A stretch of 64,000 bases of DNA from Aquiluna sp. (GTDB lineage: Bacteria > Actinomycetota > Actinomycetes > Actinomycetales > Microbacteriaceae), in the NCBI GenBank assembly GCA_028822985.1, contig JAPKCK010000001.1:62001-126000 (forward strand), given 5' to 3'. Shown here in pieces: positions 1-6,596 of this stretch. Within the stretch, counting starts at the first letter, position 1. The number at the start of each line of letters is the position of its first letter. The position numbers and the translations under genes are program-made. The notes beneath the pieces were generated by a model. The model was not told the DNA's origin. It saw only the letters and a list, made by a program, of their open reading frames with translations, and ran no database searches.

Positions 1-642
1 CGTGATGATGTCTTTTTTATCTTCTGGTGTCAGGTTTGCGTCGTTGAATACCGGCATGTTCTGAGGTCCGGTCACCATTGCCTCGTAAGTGTGCTTAGGG
101 GTCGAACCTGCAAGAGCTGGAGCAAACTTACCTTCTGTCAAGGCTCCACCAGCTCCGACGGCATTGTGGCACATGGCGCAGTTGATTCTGAACAGCTCTC
201 CACCGTGAGTGGCGTCTCCGTCCCCGCGAAGATATTCTTCATCCGGAATTGCTGGACCGGGGGCAAGGGATGCAACATAAGCCGCCATTGCTGAAATCTG
301 CTCCTGAGTGAACTGAACTGGCTTGGCCCGCAGCTGCGGGCCGGAGCCCTGACCCGGCATGCGGCCAGTACCTACCTGGAAATCAACGGAAGCAGCACCA
401 ACACCGATAAGACTGGGTCCTCCGATGGCACCCTCGCCGTTGGTACCGTGGCAAGAAGCGCAATTGGCTAAGAATAGCTTTCGACCCTCTTCGACCTGAA
501 TGGGAGAACCGGCTTCTGCTTGAACTATGTTGGTAGCCGTGGCGTAACCTCCACCAGAGAGCACTAGGCCAAGGAACACCACTAATCCCGCCGCCCAAGG
601 GCGCCGGCGCATCGGTTTTGCTGAACTCAACTTTTTCTCCAT
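1..642 (-). CDS. qcrC: Cytochrome bcc complex di-heme cytochrome c subunit QcrC (3' end cut by window)
   Basis: QcrC is the di-heme c-type cytochrome of the actinobacterial menaquinol:cytochrome c reductase; it passes electrons from menaquinol directly to the aa3 oxidase in a bcc-aa3 supercomplex at the outer face of the membrane. The 214 residues visible show a basic N-terminus, a membrane or signal segment at about residues 16-35, and two heme motifs, CASCH (61-65) and CAMCH (155-159). Two CXXCH motifs in one chain is the actinobacterial form. The C-terminal anchor lies beyond position 1. The ATG is 4 bases after the stop of ctaE, so the two are co-transcribed; qcrA and qcrB would be expected next. 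Identification is secure. Confidence 0.95.
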   Translation of the reverse strand, partial: MEKKLSSAKPMRRRPWAAGLVVFLGLVLSGGGYATATNIVQAEAGSPIQVEEGRKLFLANCASCHGTNGEGAIGGPSLIGVGAASVDFQVGTGRMPGQGSGPQLRAKPVQFTQEQISAMAAYVASLAPGPAIPDEEYLRGDGDATHGGELFRINCAMCHNAVGAGGALTEGKFAPALAGSTPKHTYEAMVTGPQNMPVFNDANLTPEDKKDIIT

Positions 643-646
643 TTTG

Positions 647-1270
647 TTATTTGAGGATGTAAACAACTACGAAAAGACCAATCCAAACTACATCTACGAA
701 GTGCCAATAATATGAAACAACAATTGCGCTAGTTGCTTCCCTGTGACCGAAATTCTTTGCCGCGTATGCGCGGCCGATAATGAGCAAGAACGCTACTAGC
801 CCCCCGGTTACGTGCAAAGCGTGGAACCCGGTAGTGATGTAAAAGGCGGAGCCGTAGGAATTAGAACTGAGGGTAATGCCCTCAGAAATCAACATTGCGT
901 ACTCCCAGATCTGTCCTGAAACGAAAATTCCTCCAAGTACGTAGGTCAAGAAGAACCACTCGACCATTCCCCATTTAGCAGGGGATGCGCCTGTGCGCCT
1001 CGGTTGCAGCCTTTCGGCGGCAAATACGCCAAATTGTGCAGTGAAGGAGCTGGAAACAAGAATGAGCGTGTTTATCAGCGCAAAAGGGACATTCAGGATC
1101 TGAGCGTCGTTTGCCCAGAGATCTGGCGCGCCGGCCTTCAGGCTGAAGTACATTGCAAAAAGTCCAGCAAAAAACATAACTTCGCTGCCAAGCCAGACAA
1201 TAGTGCCGACTGATGTGGAGTTCGGCCTATTGATTACCGGAGGTGCAATAGCTTCGGAAGTAGAGGTCAT
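647..1270 (-). CDS. ctaE: Cytochrome c oxidase (aa3) subunit III
   Basis: This is subunit III of the heme-copper oxidase, an integral membrane subunit that stabilises the catalytic core. The 207-residue length fits actinobacterial CtaE. The chain shows the usual run of hydrophobic helices and the family pattern of a [14 protein letters not shown]-like first helix, a central FHALHV-type histidine segment, and a C-terminal [14 protein letters not shown] helix. It lies just upstream of qcrC, the standard actinobacterial order, and is divergent from trpD. A TATCCT hexamer ends 6 bases before the ATG and no Shine-Dalgarno is visible, which suggests a leaderless message for ctaE-qcr. Confidence 0.96.
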   Translation of the reverse strand: MTSTSEAIAPPVINRPNSTSVGTIVWLGSEVMFFAGLFAMYFSLKAGAPDLWANDAQILNVPFALINTLILVSSSFTAQFGVFAAERLQPRRTGASPAKWGMVEWFFLTYVLGGIFVSGQIWEYAMLISEGITLSSNSYGSAFYITTGFHALHVTGGLVAFLLIIGRAYAAKNFGHREATSAIVVSYYWHFVDVVWIGLFVVVYILK

Positions 1271-1276
1271 GTTTCA

Positions 1277-1282
1277 AGGATA
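1277..1282 (-). promoter_or_regulatory. Predicted -10 box for leaderless ctaE
   Basis: On the minus strand TATCCT is followed by 6 bases (TGAAAC) and then the ATG of ctaE. This matches the TANNNT -10 of actinobacterial leaderless promoters, with transcription starting on the A of the start codon. No ribosome-binding sequence precedes the ATG. Confidence 0.5.
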
Positions 1283-1359
1283 CCCGAGGAAGCCTTTCTG
1301 TGGCCCGGAAACCGCAAGGTTCCCAATATTTTTGAAGAATTTCTACACTTTGGGATAGC

Positions 1360-1365
1360 TAGACT
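1360..1365 (+). promoter_or_regulatory. Predicted -10 box for leaderless trpD
   Basis: TAGACT is followed by 6 bases and then the ATG at 1372. No Shine-Dalgarno is present, so the likely transcript start is the A of the ATG. The same TAGACT hexamer at nearly the same distance precedes ctaB, the HAD phosphatase and the alpha/beta hydrolase in this window. Confidence 0.55.
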
Positions 1366-1371
1366 GCTGTA

Positions 1372-2436
1372 ATGACGATTCAGACATGGCCAAAGGTGCT
1401 GACATCCTTGGTTGCGGGTCAAGATTTGACCCGCGAAACTGCCAGTTGGGCTATGCGCCAAATTATGTCCGGGACTGCCACGGCCAGCCAGCTCGGGGGG
1501 TTCATGACGGCCCTTAGGGCCAAAGGTGAGACAGCAGCTGAACTCGGGGGGTTGGTGGATGTCATGCTCCAGAATGCCGAGAAACCCAACATTTCCAATG
1601 ATGCGCTTGACATAGTCGGAACCGGGGGAGACCTAGTAGGCACCGTTAACATCAGCTCCATGGCTGCTGTGGTCGCCCGGGCCTCAGGGGTTCCAGTTCT
1701 AAAGCATGGTTCCAGGAGCGCGTCGGGAAAGACTGGATCGTCCGAAATGCTTGAAATGCTCGGCATCCGGCTAGATCTATCATCGGAGCAGGTCGCCAAC
1801 GTTTTTGAAAGCCAGGGGATTACCTTTTTCTTCGCCCCGGTATTCCACCCGGCGATGCGCCACGTCGCAGCCGCCAGGAAAGAAATTGGTGTCCCAACAA
1901 CTTTCAACTTTCTCGGCCCCCTTGCAAACCCGGTCCAGCCAATCGCCACCGCTCTAGGGGTCGCAGATGCCAAGATTGCACCGCTTATGGCGGAAGAGCT
2001 CTCAATAAGAGGCAGAACCGCAATTGTATTCAGGTCGGATGATGGCCTGGATGAGCTCAGCACCACTGCCGCTAACCGCATATGGGAAGTTAGCGACGGA
2101 GAAATATCGGAATTTGAATTCGACCCCGTTAGCATCGGCTTGGAACGGGTGAATCAGTCGCAACTGCTAGGCGGTGATGCGACACACAATGCTCAGGTCG
2201 CTGCCGCAGTTTTCGCTGGAGAAGAGTTCCCTAATTCGGAGGCGATTACAGCCATTGTTTGCTTGAATGCAGCCGTTGGAATCGTCGCTTACGAATTGGC
2301 CAAGGACCCTTTCCTAGCGGAGGTAAATTTTAACGATCGAATTCAGAGCGCCCTAAACGTGGCCATGAGCGCAATAGCGAACGGCAGTGCTTCACTTTTA
2401 GCCGCGAACTGGGCTGCCAGTACTCAGCAGGCCTAA
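1372..2436 (+). CDS. trpD: Anthranilate phosphoribosyltransferase
   Basis: TrpD transfers the phosphoribosyl group of PRPP to anthranilate, the second step of tryptophan synthesis, in the cytoplasm. The 354 residues show the PRPP-binding GTGGD motif (83-87), the KHGSRSASGKTGSSE stretch (111-125) that binds PRPP and magnesium, and a NFLGPLANP segment in the second half, all diagnostic of the family. Other trp genes are not adjacent. A trpD divergent from ctaE-qcrC is a known actinobacterial arrangement (also in Mycobacterium). The start is an ATG set close behind a -10-like hexamer without Shine-Dalgarno. A long antisense reading frame inside it is only a shadow. Confidence 0.96.
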   Translation: MTIQTWPKVLTSLVAGQDLTRETASWAMRQIMSGTATASQLGGFMTALRAKGETAAELGGLVDVMLQNAEKPNISNDALDIVGTGGDLVGTVNISSMAAVVARASGVPVLKHGSRSASGKTGSSEMLEMLGIRLDLSSEQVANVFESQGITFFFAPVFHPAMRHVAAARKEIGVPTTFNFLGPLANPVQPIATALGVADAKIAPLMAEELSIRGRTAIVFRSDDGLDELSTTAANRIWEVSDGEISEFEFDPVSIGLERVNQSQLLGGDATHNAQVAAAVFAGEEFPNSEAITAIVCLNAAVGIVAYELAKDPFLAEVNFNDRIQSALNVAMSAIANGSASLLAANWAASTQQA

Positions 2437-2485
2437 GGTTCTAAAGAGCAACCCAGAGTCAAGCGGGGAGTCCTCAATAAGTGCT

Positions 2486-2513
2486 AGTTGACATAATGTT
2501 TATTATCGGCTAT
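2486..2513. other. dif: dif-like XerC/XerD chromosome dimer resolution site
   Basis: A 28-bp element lies in the 116-base gap between trpD and the YczE-like gene. Its parts are an 11-bp arm AGTTGACATAA (2486-2496), a 6-bp centre TGTTTA (2497-2502), and an 11-bp arm TTATCGGCTAT (2503-2513). Read on the minus strand, the XerD-side arm is TTATGTCAACT, which matches 9 of 11 bases of the E. coli XerD arm TTATGTTAAAT; the XerC-side arm ends in GATAA, against CATAA in E. coli. From memory, actinobacterial dif sites carry GCCGATAA and TTATGTCAA arms as here. The 11-6-11 layout, intergenic position and gene-strand bias to the right fit a replication terminus. Confidence 0.78.
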
Positions 2514-2525
2514 TTGGAGTCGTAT

Positions 2526-2552
2526 CGAACCAGCTCGGAAGTGGCTCGTTTT
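2526..2552 (+). terminator. Possible terminator of trpD
   Basis: CGAACCA (2526-2532) pairs with TGGCTCG (2542-2548) with one mismatch around a 9-base loop, and four T follow. It lies 90 bases after the trpD stop, beyond the dif-like site. The stem is short and the T run weak, so this is tentative. Confidence 0.35.
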
Positions 2553-3158
2553 CTAGACCCTTCCGCTTTTGTCAGCAAGGCCAAACAACCTCATGGCCAA
2601 CTGATTTAGGTATCCGATTGAAACTGCAAACAATAGAGTGCCTTCTCTAACCTGCCCGCCAAGTAAGAAGCCGACCATCACAACGATTATCTCCACGGAT
2701 GTTCTTGTGATCCAAAAGGGCTTATTGAACCTTTTCGCCAGCCCCATCATGAGGCCGTCCCGCGGGCCTTTGCCAAATCCACAAGAAATGTACAGGCCAG
2801 TCGCAAAGGAGATAATCAGCATTCCTAGAACAAAAAGCAATAAATTTTGCCAGTAAGCCTCGAAATCTGGAAGCAAGGGCATCGTCAGGTCAGCGAATAG
2901 CCCCACCAATACCGCATTTAGTACTGAGCCAATTCCAGGTTTTACCTTTAGCGGTATCCACAAAAGCATCACCAACAGGCTCACTGCGATGGTTGCTTGT
3001 CCGAAAGTTATGGAAGTTTGGAGCGAAAGTCCTTGAGCCAGCACGTCCCAGGGCGGTATTCCAATTCCGGCGTGAACCATCATTCCCAGGCCAGCACCAT
3101 AGATGGCCAAACCAAAAATTAGTTTCGCGAAACGATAGATGAAATTAGACTGGGGCAC
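2553..3158 (-). CDS. YczE/YitT-type integral membrane protein
   Basis: This is a multi-pass membrane protein of about 200 residues with five or six hydrophobic helices. It resembles the YczE/YyaS/YitT group in its GAGLGMMVHAGIGIPPWDVL segment near the N-terminus and its CGFGKGPRDGLMMGL segment near residue 130, where YczE proteins carry a conserved G-x-GPRDGLM. Members are often annotated as membrane or transcription-linked proteins without an established substrate. I place the start at GTG 3158, which sits 6 bases behind a TATTCT hexamer; a TTG at 3164 would add two residues. It is divergent from the glycerophosphodiesterase gene with only about 30 bases between starts. Function is not established. 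Confidence 0.8.
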   Translation of the reverse strand: MPQSNFIYRFAKLIFGLAIYGAGLGMMVHAGIGIPPWDVLAQGLSLQTSITFGQATIAVSLLVMLLWIPLKVKPGIGSVLNAVLVGLFADLTMPLLPDFEAYWQNLLLFVLGMLIISFATGLYISCGFGKGPRDGLMMGLAKRFNKPFWITRTSVEIIVVMVGFLLGGQVREGTLLFAVSIGYLNQLAMRLFGLADKSGRV

Positions 3159-3164
3159 TCCCAA

Positions 3165-3170
3165 AGAATA
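3165..3170 (-). promoter_or_regulatory. Predicted -10 box for the YczE-like gene
   Basis: On the minus strand TATTCT is followed by 6 bases and a GTG. The start choice partly rests on this hexamer, so it is weaker support than at genes whose start is fixed by homology. Confidence 0.35.
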
Positions 3171-3189
3171 GGCCGTTGATCTAGAGAAA

Positions 3190-3945
3190 ATGACAAAAAG
3201 TAGTTATTTTGAGCCGCCTATCCCCAGAGTTTTTGCCCACCGAGGTTTTAGTTACCTCGTCCCCGGGGTTGACGAAAATACGACTGACTCGTTTCGAAAT
3301 GCCTTGGGTCACGGAGCATCGCACATTGAGACTGACACACAGGCCACACTAGATGGAGTCGCCGTGCTCTTCCACGACCCCACTTTGCTTAGGCTTATGT
3401 CTGTGGACGCCAAGGTTTCGGAGCTTACTTTTGCTGAACTTTCAAGCTATTCGCTACCGAATAATGGCAAAGTCCCTTCTCTTGACCAGGTGCTTCGAGA
3501 GCTGCCGGGAGTTCGTCTGAACATTGACATTAAATCTGCCGGAGCTATCGGCCCGACCGTCAGGGCAATTGAGGAAAATAACGCTCACGACCGAGTACTA
3601 ATTTCCAGCTTTTCTAACACACGCAGAAAGCGGGCTTTGGCTTTACTGAGCAGACCGGTGGCGACCTCCGGGTCAATGTCTGAAGTTCTAAGAATTTGGT
3701 TGGCACATAAGTTTTTGGGTGGTTTTGGACTAAAGGCTCTAACCAAAGGTCTTGACGCACTGCAGCTACCCTGCAATTACGGGCCTATCTTATTCGCGGA
3801 GCAAAAGTTTATCGCCGCGATGACGGCCAACAATCTTGAGGTTCATTTTTGGACTATAAACGAAGTTGATCAAATGAATGAGCTTTTATCGATGGGGGCA
3901 TCCGGTATCGTCACCGACAGGTGCGATCTGTCATCAAAGCTGTGA
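3190..3945 (+). CDS. Glycerophosphodiester phosphodiesterase family protein
   Basis: Enzymes of this family hydrolyse glycerophosphodiesters to glycerol-3-phosphate and an alcohol. The 251 residues fold as a single GDPD barrel with the expected catalytic pattern: HRG (17-19), EN (29-30), ETD (47-49) and HDP (62-64), followed by NIDIK near residue 117 and a C-terminal FWTINEVDQM and GIVTDR. No signal peptide is seen, so it is probably cytoplasmic. It stands alone between the YczE-like gene and rbpA. The start is ATG 3190, preceded only by a weak AGAGAA. The true substrate cannot be read from the sequence. Confidence 0.9.
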   Translation: MTKSSYFEPPIPRVFAHRGFSYLVPGVDENTTDSFRNALGHGASHIETDTQATLDGVAVLFHDPTLLRLMSVDAKVSELTFAELSSYSLPNNGKVPSLDQVLRELPGVRLNIDIKSAGAIGPTVRAIEENNAHDRVLISSFSNTRRKRALALLSRPVATSGSMSEVLRIWLAHKFLGGFGLKALTKGLDALQLPCNYGPILFAEQKFIAAMTANNLEVHFWTINEVDQMNELLSMGASGIVTDRCDLSSKL

Positions 3946-4018
3946 CTGGTCTGTGAGAATGGCGCCTTAGGGAATTAGTCTCCCCCACTCCGGCTTGAAT
4001 CCCAGCGGAGGCAAAAAA

Positions 4019-4378
4019 ATGGCAGAAACTATGCGAGGAATGCGACTTGGTGCGCAGTCCCTAGAGTCAGATGTTGGAGTTCAGCTATCGGCGAGGCAGT
4101 CGGTAGGTTTCTTGTGCCCTAAAAACCACAGGTTTGACCTAGTTTTTTCGGAAGGCGTCGAGTTACCAATCGCCTGGCAGTGCCAGTTCTGTGAATCTTC
4201 GGCCAAAAGGCTTCTCGATGGAGCCGCTGTCGTCGACGATTCCGAAGCGGATAACGCTCCTCGAACTCACTACGACATGGTGAAAGAGCGCCGCTCCGAA
4301 CAAGAACTTGAGCAATTGCTCGAGGAAATGCTCGTGAGCATGCGCAAGCGAAGGTCCCAAGGACAAGTCAGCGTCTAG
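4019..4378 (+). CDS. rbpA: RNA polymerase-binding protein RbpA (first copy)
   Basis: RbpA binds the primary sigma factor and RNA polymerase and promotes open-complex formation in Actinobacteria. The 119 residues show an N-terminal basic RGMRLGAQS tail, a core with CPKNH and CQFC (C33, H37, C55, C58) able to hold zinc as in the Streptomyces protein, and a C-terminal sigma-interacting helix-rich segment (RTHYDMVKERRSEQELEQLL). The start is ATG 4019 with GGAGG 7 bases upstream; an in-frame upstream start at 3995 lies before that site and is unlikely. Its 3' end overlaps the convergent ppm gene by 11 bases. A second RbpA-like gene is at about 42.2 kb. Confidence 0.95.
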   Translation: MAETMRGMRLGAQSLESDVGVQLSARQSVGFLCPKNHRFDLVFSEGVELPIAWQCQFCESSAKRLLDGAAVVDDSEADNAPRTHYDMVKERRSEQELEQLLEEMLVSMRKRRSQGQVSV

Positions 4379-5066
4379 CTCCCCACTTGGTGCAGAGCCA
4401 AAATGCTTCTAGAACAATTCCGTATGTCATTTTGCTTTTGCCCCTTACTCGCTCAACAAAAATAATCGGCACCTCTAGGATTTCAACCCCTCGGTCCTGG
4501 CAAAGTAGTGTCATTTCGACTTGAAACCCATAGCCCTGAGCCTGAACTTTTCCTAGAGGAAATGTCCTGAGTAAGGCGGTGGGGTAGCATCGAAATCCGG
4601 CCGTCATGTCCCTTACATTGCTTCCAAGCATTTTTCTTGCGTAGAAGTTTCCCGCCTTCGAAATGACCCGTCTGAACCACGGCCAATTTTCGACCTTTCC
4701 GCCGGGTGTCCAGCGAGACCCAATTACTAATCGATTCGAGTGTGCTTCGCGTGTTAGTTTTTCAAGATCGCCTGGGCGATGACTGCCATCCGCATCCATC
4801 TGAACTACGAAATCAAAGCCCTGTTTAATGGCCCAATCGAATCCAGCAATGTAAGCCTTCCCAAGCCCCTGCTTTTGGTTTCGATGTAGAACTGAAACTT
4901 GCTGGTGCTTGAGGGACAGATCGTCTGCCAATTCCCCGGTGCCGTCCGGGCTATTGTCATCGATTACCAGTATCTCGAGATCTAACTCCTGGGCCAGAAC
5001 TTGTTCGATGCTCGACTCCAAAATGCCTACTTCGTTGTAAGTGGGCATTAGGACAAGAATTCTCAT
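4368..5066 (-). CDS. ppm1: Polyprenol-phosphate mannosyltransferase (Ppm1/Dpm1 type)
   Basis: This GT2 family enzyme transfers mannose from GDP-mannose to polyprenyl phosphate, giving the lipid-linked donor for mannosylated glycolipids and protein O-mannosylation. The 232 residues start with MRILVLMPTYNE and have the VIDDNSPDGTG nucleotide-binding segment (about 34-44), the metal-binding D91-A-D93, and the DMTAGFRCY and family C-terminal RVRGKSKMTYGI motifs. There is no membrane domain. It overlaps lnt by 4 bases (ATGA), so the two are translationally coupled. In Mycobacterium tuberculosis the two activities are fused in one protein; here they are separate, in the same order. Confidence 0.95.
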   Translation of the reverse strand: MRILVLMPTYNEVGILESSIEQVLAQELDLEILVIDDNSPDGTGELADDLSLKHQQVSVLHRNQKQGLGKAYIAGFDWAIKQGFDFVVQMDADGSHRPGDLEKLTREAHSNRLVIGSRWTPGGKVENWPWFRRVISKAGNFYARKMLGSNVRDMTAGFRCYPTALLRTFPLGKVQAQGYGFQVEMTLLCQDRGVEILEVPIIFVERVRGKSKMTYGIVLEAFWLCTKWGARR

Positions 5067-6586
5067 CGCCTTTTTCTTCTAATTCCGAAGGCAAAAAGGA
5101 AGCCAATGGCCGCGACCATATTTGCAATTTCGAACGTTTGGCCGAAAAACATTGCTGGCGTAGTGCCACTGTAGAGCGGCACTCTCTCGACCATCGCGCC
5201 CGCCTGGTACCAGGTGAGTTCGCTCAACACCGTCCCCGTTGGAAGGTAGATTGCAGAGAGCCCAACAGTTGAGATGTTGACCACGGCTCTACCTGTTTCA
5301 ATTGACCTGAGTTGAGCAATGCCGGCCTGCTGATAGGTCTCATCGGAATACCCAAAGTCCGCATTATTGGTTTGCGAAAGTATTACCTCGGCTCCTCCAG
5401 ACACGAGCTCACGAAGGATTGAATCCTCTGCAATTTCGAAGCAAATGAGCGTGCCAGCAGTAAAATCTTCCGAAACTTCATAGATTCCGTCTCTAGTTCC
5501 AAAGCTGAAGCCCTCGGGGACTAGATCGATAAGAGCCGGGGCAAACAGTCTCCAGAATTCTCTGTCCGGAACAAACTCCGCAAAAGGGACAGGCTGCTGC
5601 TTGTCATAGTAGTCAACAGCCCCGACTCCCGGCTCCCAGAGCAGGGTCGAGTTGAAGTTGTCGCCACCTCTGGTCGTTATTGTCCCGAAGCTAAAAGGAG
5701 CACCAACTCTTGTTGCGAGCTCATCGATCTTTCGAGCCGCCTCTTTGTCTCGAAGTGGATCTAGGTCGGATGCGTTTTCCGGCCAAACTAGTAGGTCAAT
5801 CTCGCCGGCTAGCTCGGAGTCAAAAATTAGCTCCGAAGCACTCAAGTGATTTTCGAGGATTGAGCCTCGCTGCAGGTTTGAGAACAATCCTGCGTTGGCA
5901 TTTCCCTGCACAGCGGCAATGGTTTTAGTTGCAATCGGTTCTGGGTTGTTTATGACGCCTGTAATCAGGGGTGTTATTACCAAGACAGAGAGGGCAATGA
6001 CAGCCGAGGTTTTTCTCATTGCGTTTCTACCACGTCGGTGAAGAAACCAGATTGCCAAAATTCCGCCAATTAGCGCCAGTGCAAAACTCAGCAGTGACAT
6101 GCCACCAAAATAAACCCATTGATTCATGAAGCTCGAAGGTTGGGTCATGGAAAGTCGCGACCAGGGAAAACCGCCGTAAGGAAAACTGCTCGCGAGGAAT
6201 TCTCGGAATGTCCAAATCGATGCGCTTGCCACAGCGAAGACAAGGAGGCCGGACTTCTTGGGCTTCCATTTTTTATATAGCCACGCGGTTGCGCCAACAC
6301 TCAATGCGAAAAAGAAGGACATTAGAGTGCTCAGCGCAATCAAAGGGACCGGCCCTAGATAAAGAGCTATCCACTCGATGTGGGAAATATAAAATACTTG
6401 GCTGGCGACAAATCCAATCAGCACTGCTTTCCAGAAACCCAGCCCAAGGGTCGCAAGTAAAATCAGCGCTGGAATCAATGGCGCGAGAATCCAAATGTTC
6501 TCGGTGGGGAAAGCGTAGAGAGCGAGCAACCCACCAAGAGCACCGAGCGGTATCCGCCACACCAATTGAGGAATCTTCACACCCAT
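5063..6586 (-). CDS. lnt: Apolipoprotein N-acyltransferase
   Basis: Lnt adds the third acyl chain to the N-terminal cysteine of lipoproteins at the outer face of the cytoplasmic membrane. The 507 residues contain an N-terminal block of about six membrane helices (to roughly residue 210), a nitrilase-type domain with the expected catalytic triad Glu270 (in VWPEN), Lys329 (in YDKQQPVPF) and Cys382 (in LICFEI), and a C-terminal membrane helix. It lies 10 bases after helY and overlaps ppm. A lipoprotein substrate, the double-FKBP protein, is encoded a few kilobases away. Confidence 0.95.
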   Translation of the reverse strand: MGVKIPQLVWRIPLGALGGLLALYAFPTENIWILAPLIPALILLATLGLGFWKAVLIGFVASQVFYISHIEWIALYLGPVPLIALSTLMSFFFALSVGATAWLYKKWKPKKSGLLVFAVASASIWTFREFLASSFPYGGFPWSRLSMTQPSSFMNQWVYFGGMSLLSFALALIGGILAIWFLHRRGRNAMRKTSAVIALSVLVITPLITGVINNPEPIATKTIAAVQGNANAGLFSNLQRGSILENHLSASELIFDSELAGEIDLLVWPENASDLDPLRDKEAARKIDELATRVGAPFSFGTITTRGGDNFNSTLLWEPGVGAVDYYDKQQPVPFAEFVPDREFWRLFAPALIDLVPEGFSFGTRDGIYEVSEDFTAGTLICFEIAEDSILRELVSGGAEVILSQTNNADFGYSDETYQQAGIAQLRSIETGRAVVNISTVGLSAIYLPTGTVLSELTWYQAGAMVERVPLYSGTTPAMFFGQTFEIANMVAAIGFLFAFGIRRKRR

Positions 6587-6596
6587 AGCTTAATTA

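Noticed and set aside
1419-2135. 238-codon antisense frame inside trpD
   Set aside because: It lies fully opposite a certain gene, has no ribosome-binding site and no recognisable domain.
2488-2516. TTGACA, 17 bases, TATTTG: looks like a sigma-70 promoter on the plus strand
   Set aside because: It would transcribe into the 3' end of a minus-strand gene, and the bases coincide with the dif-like element, which explains them better.
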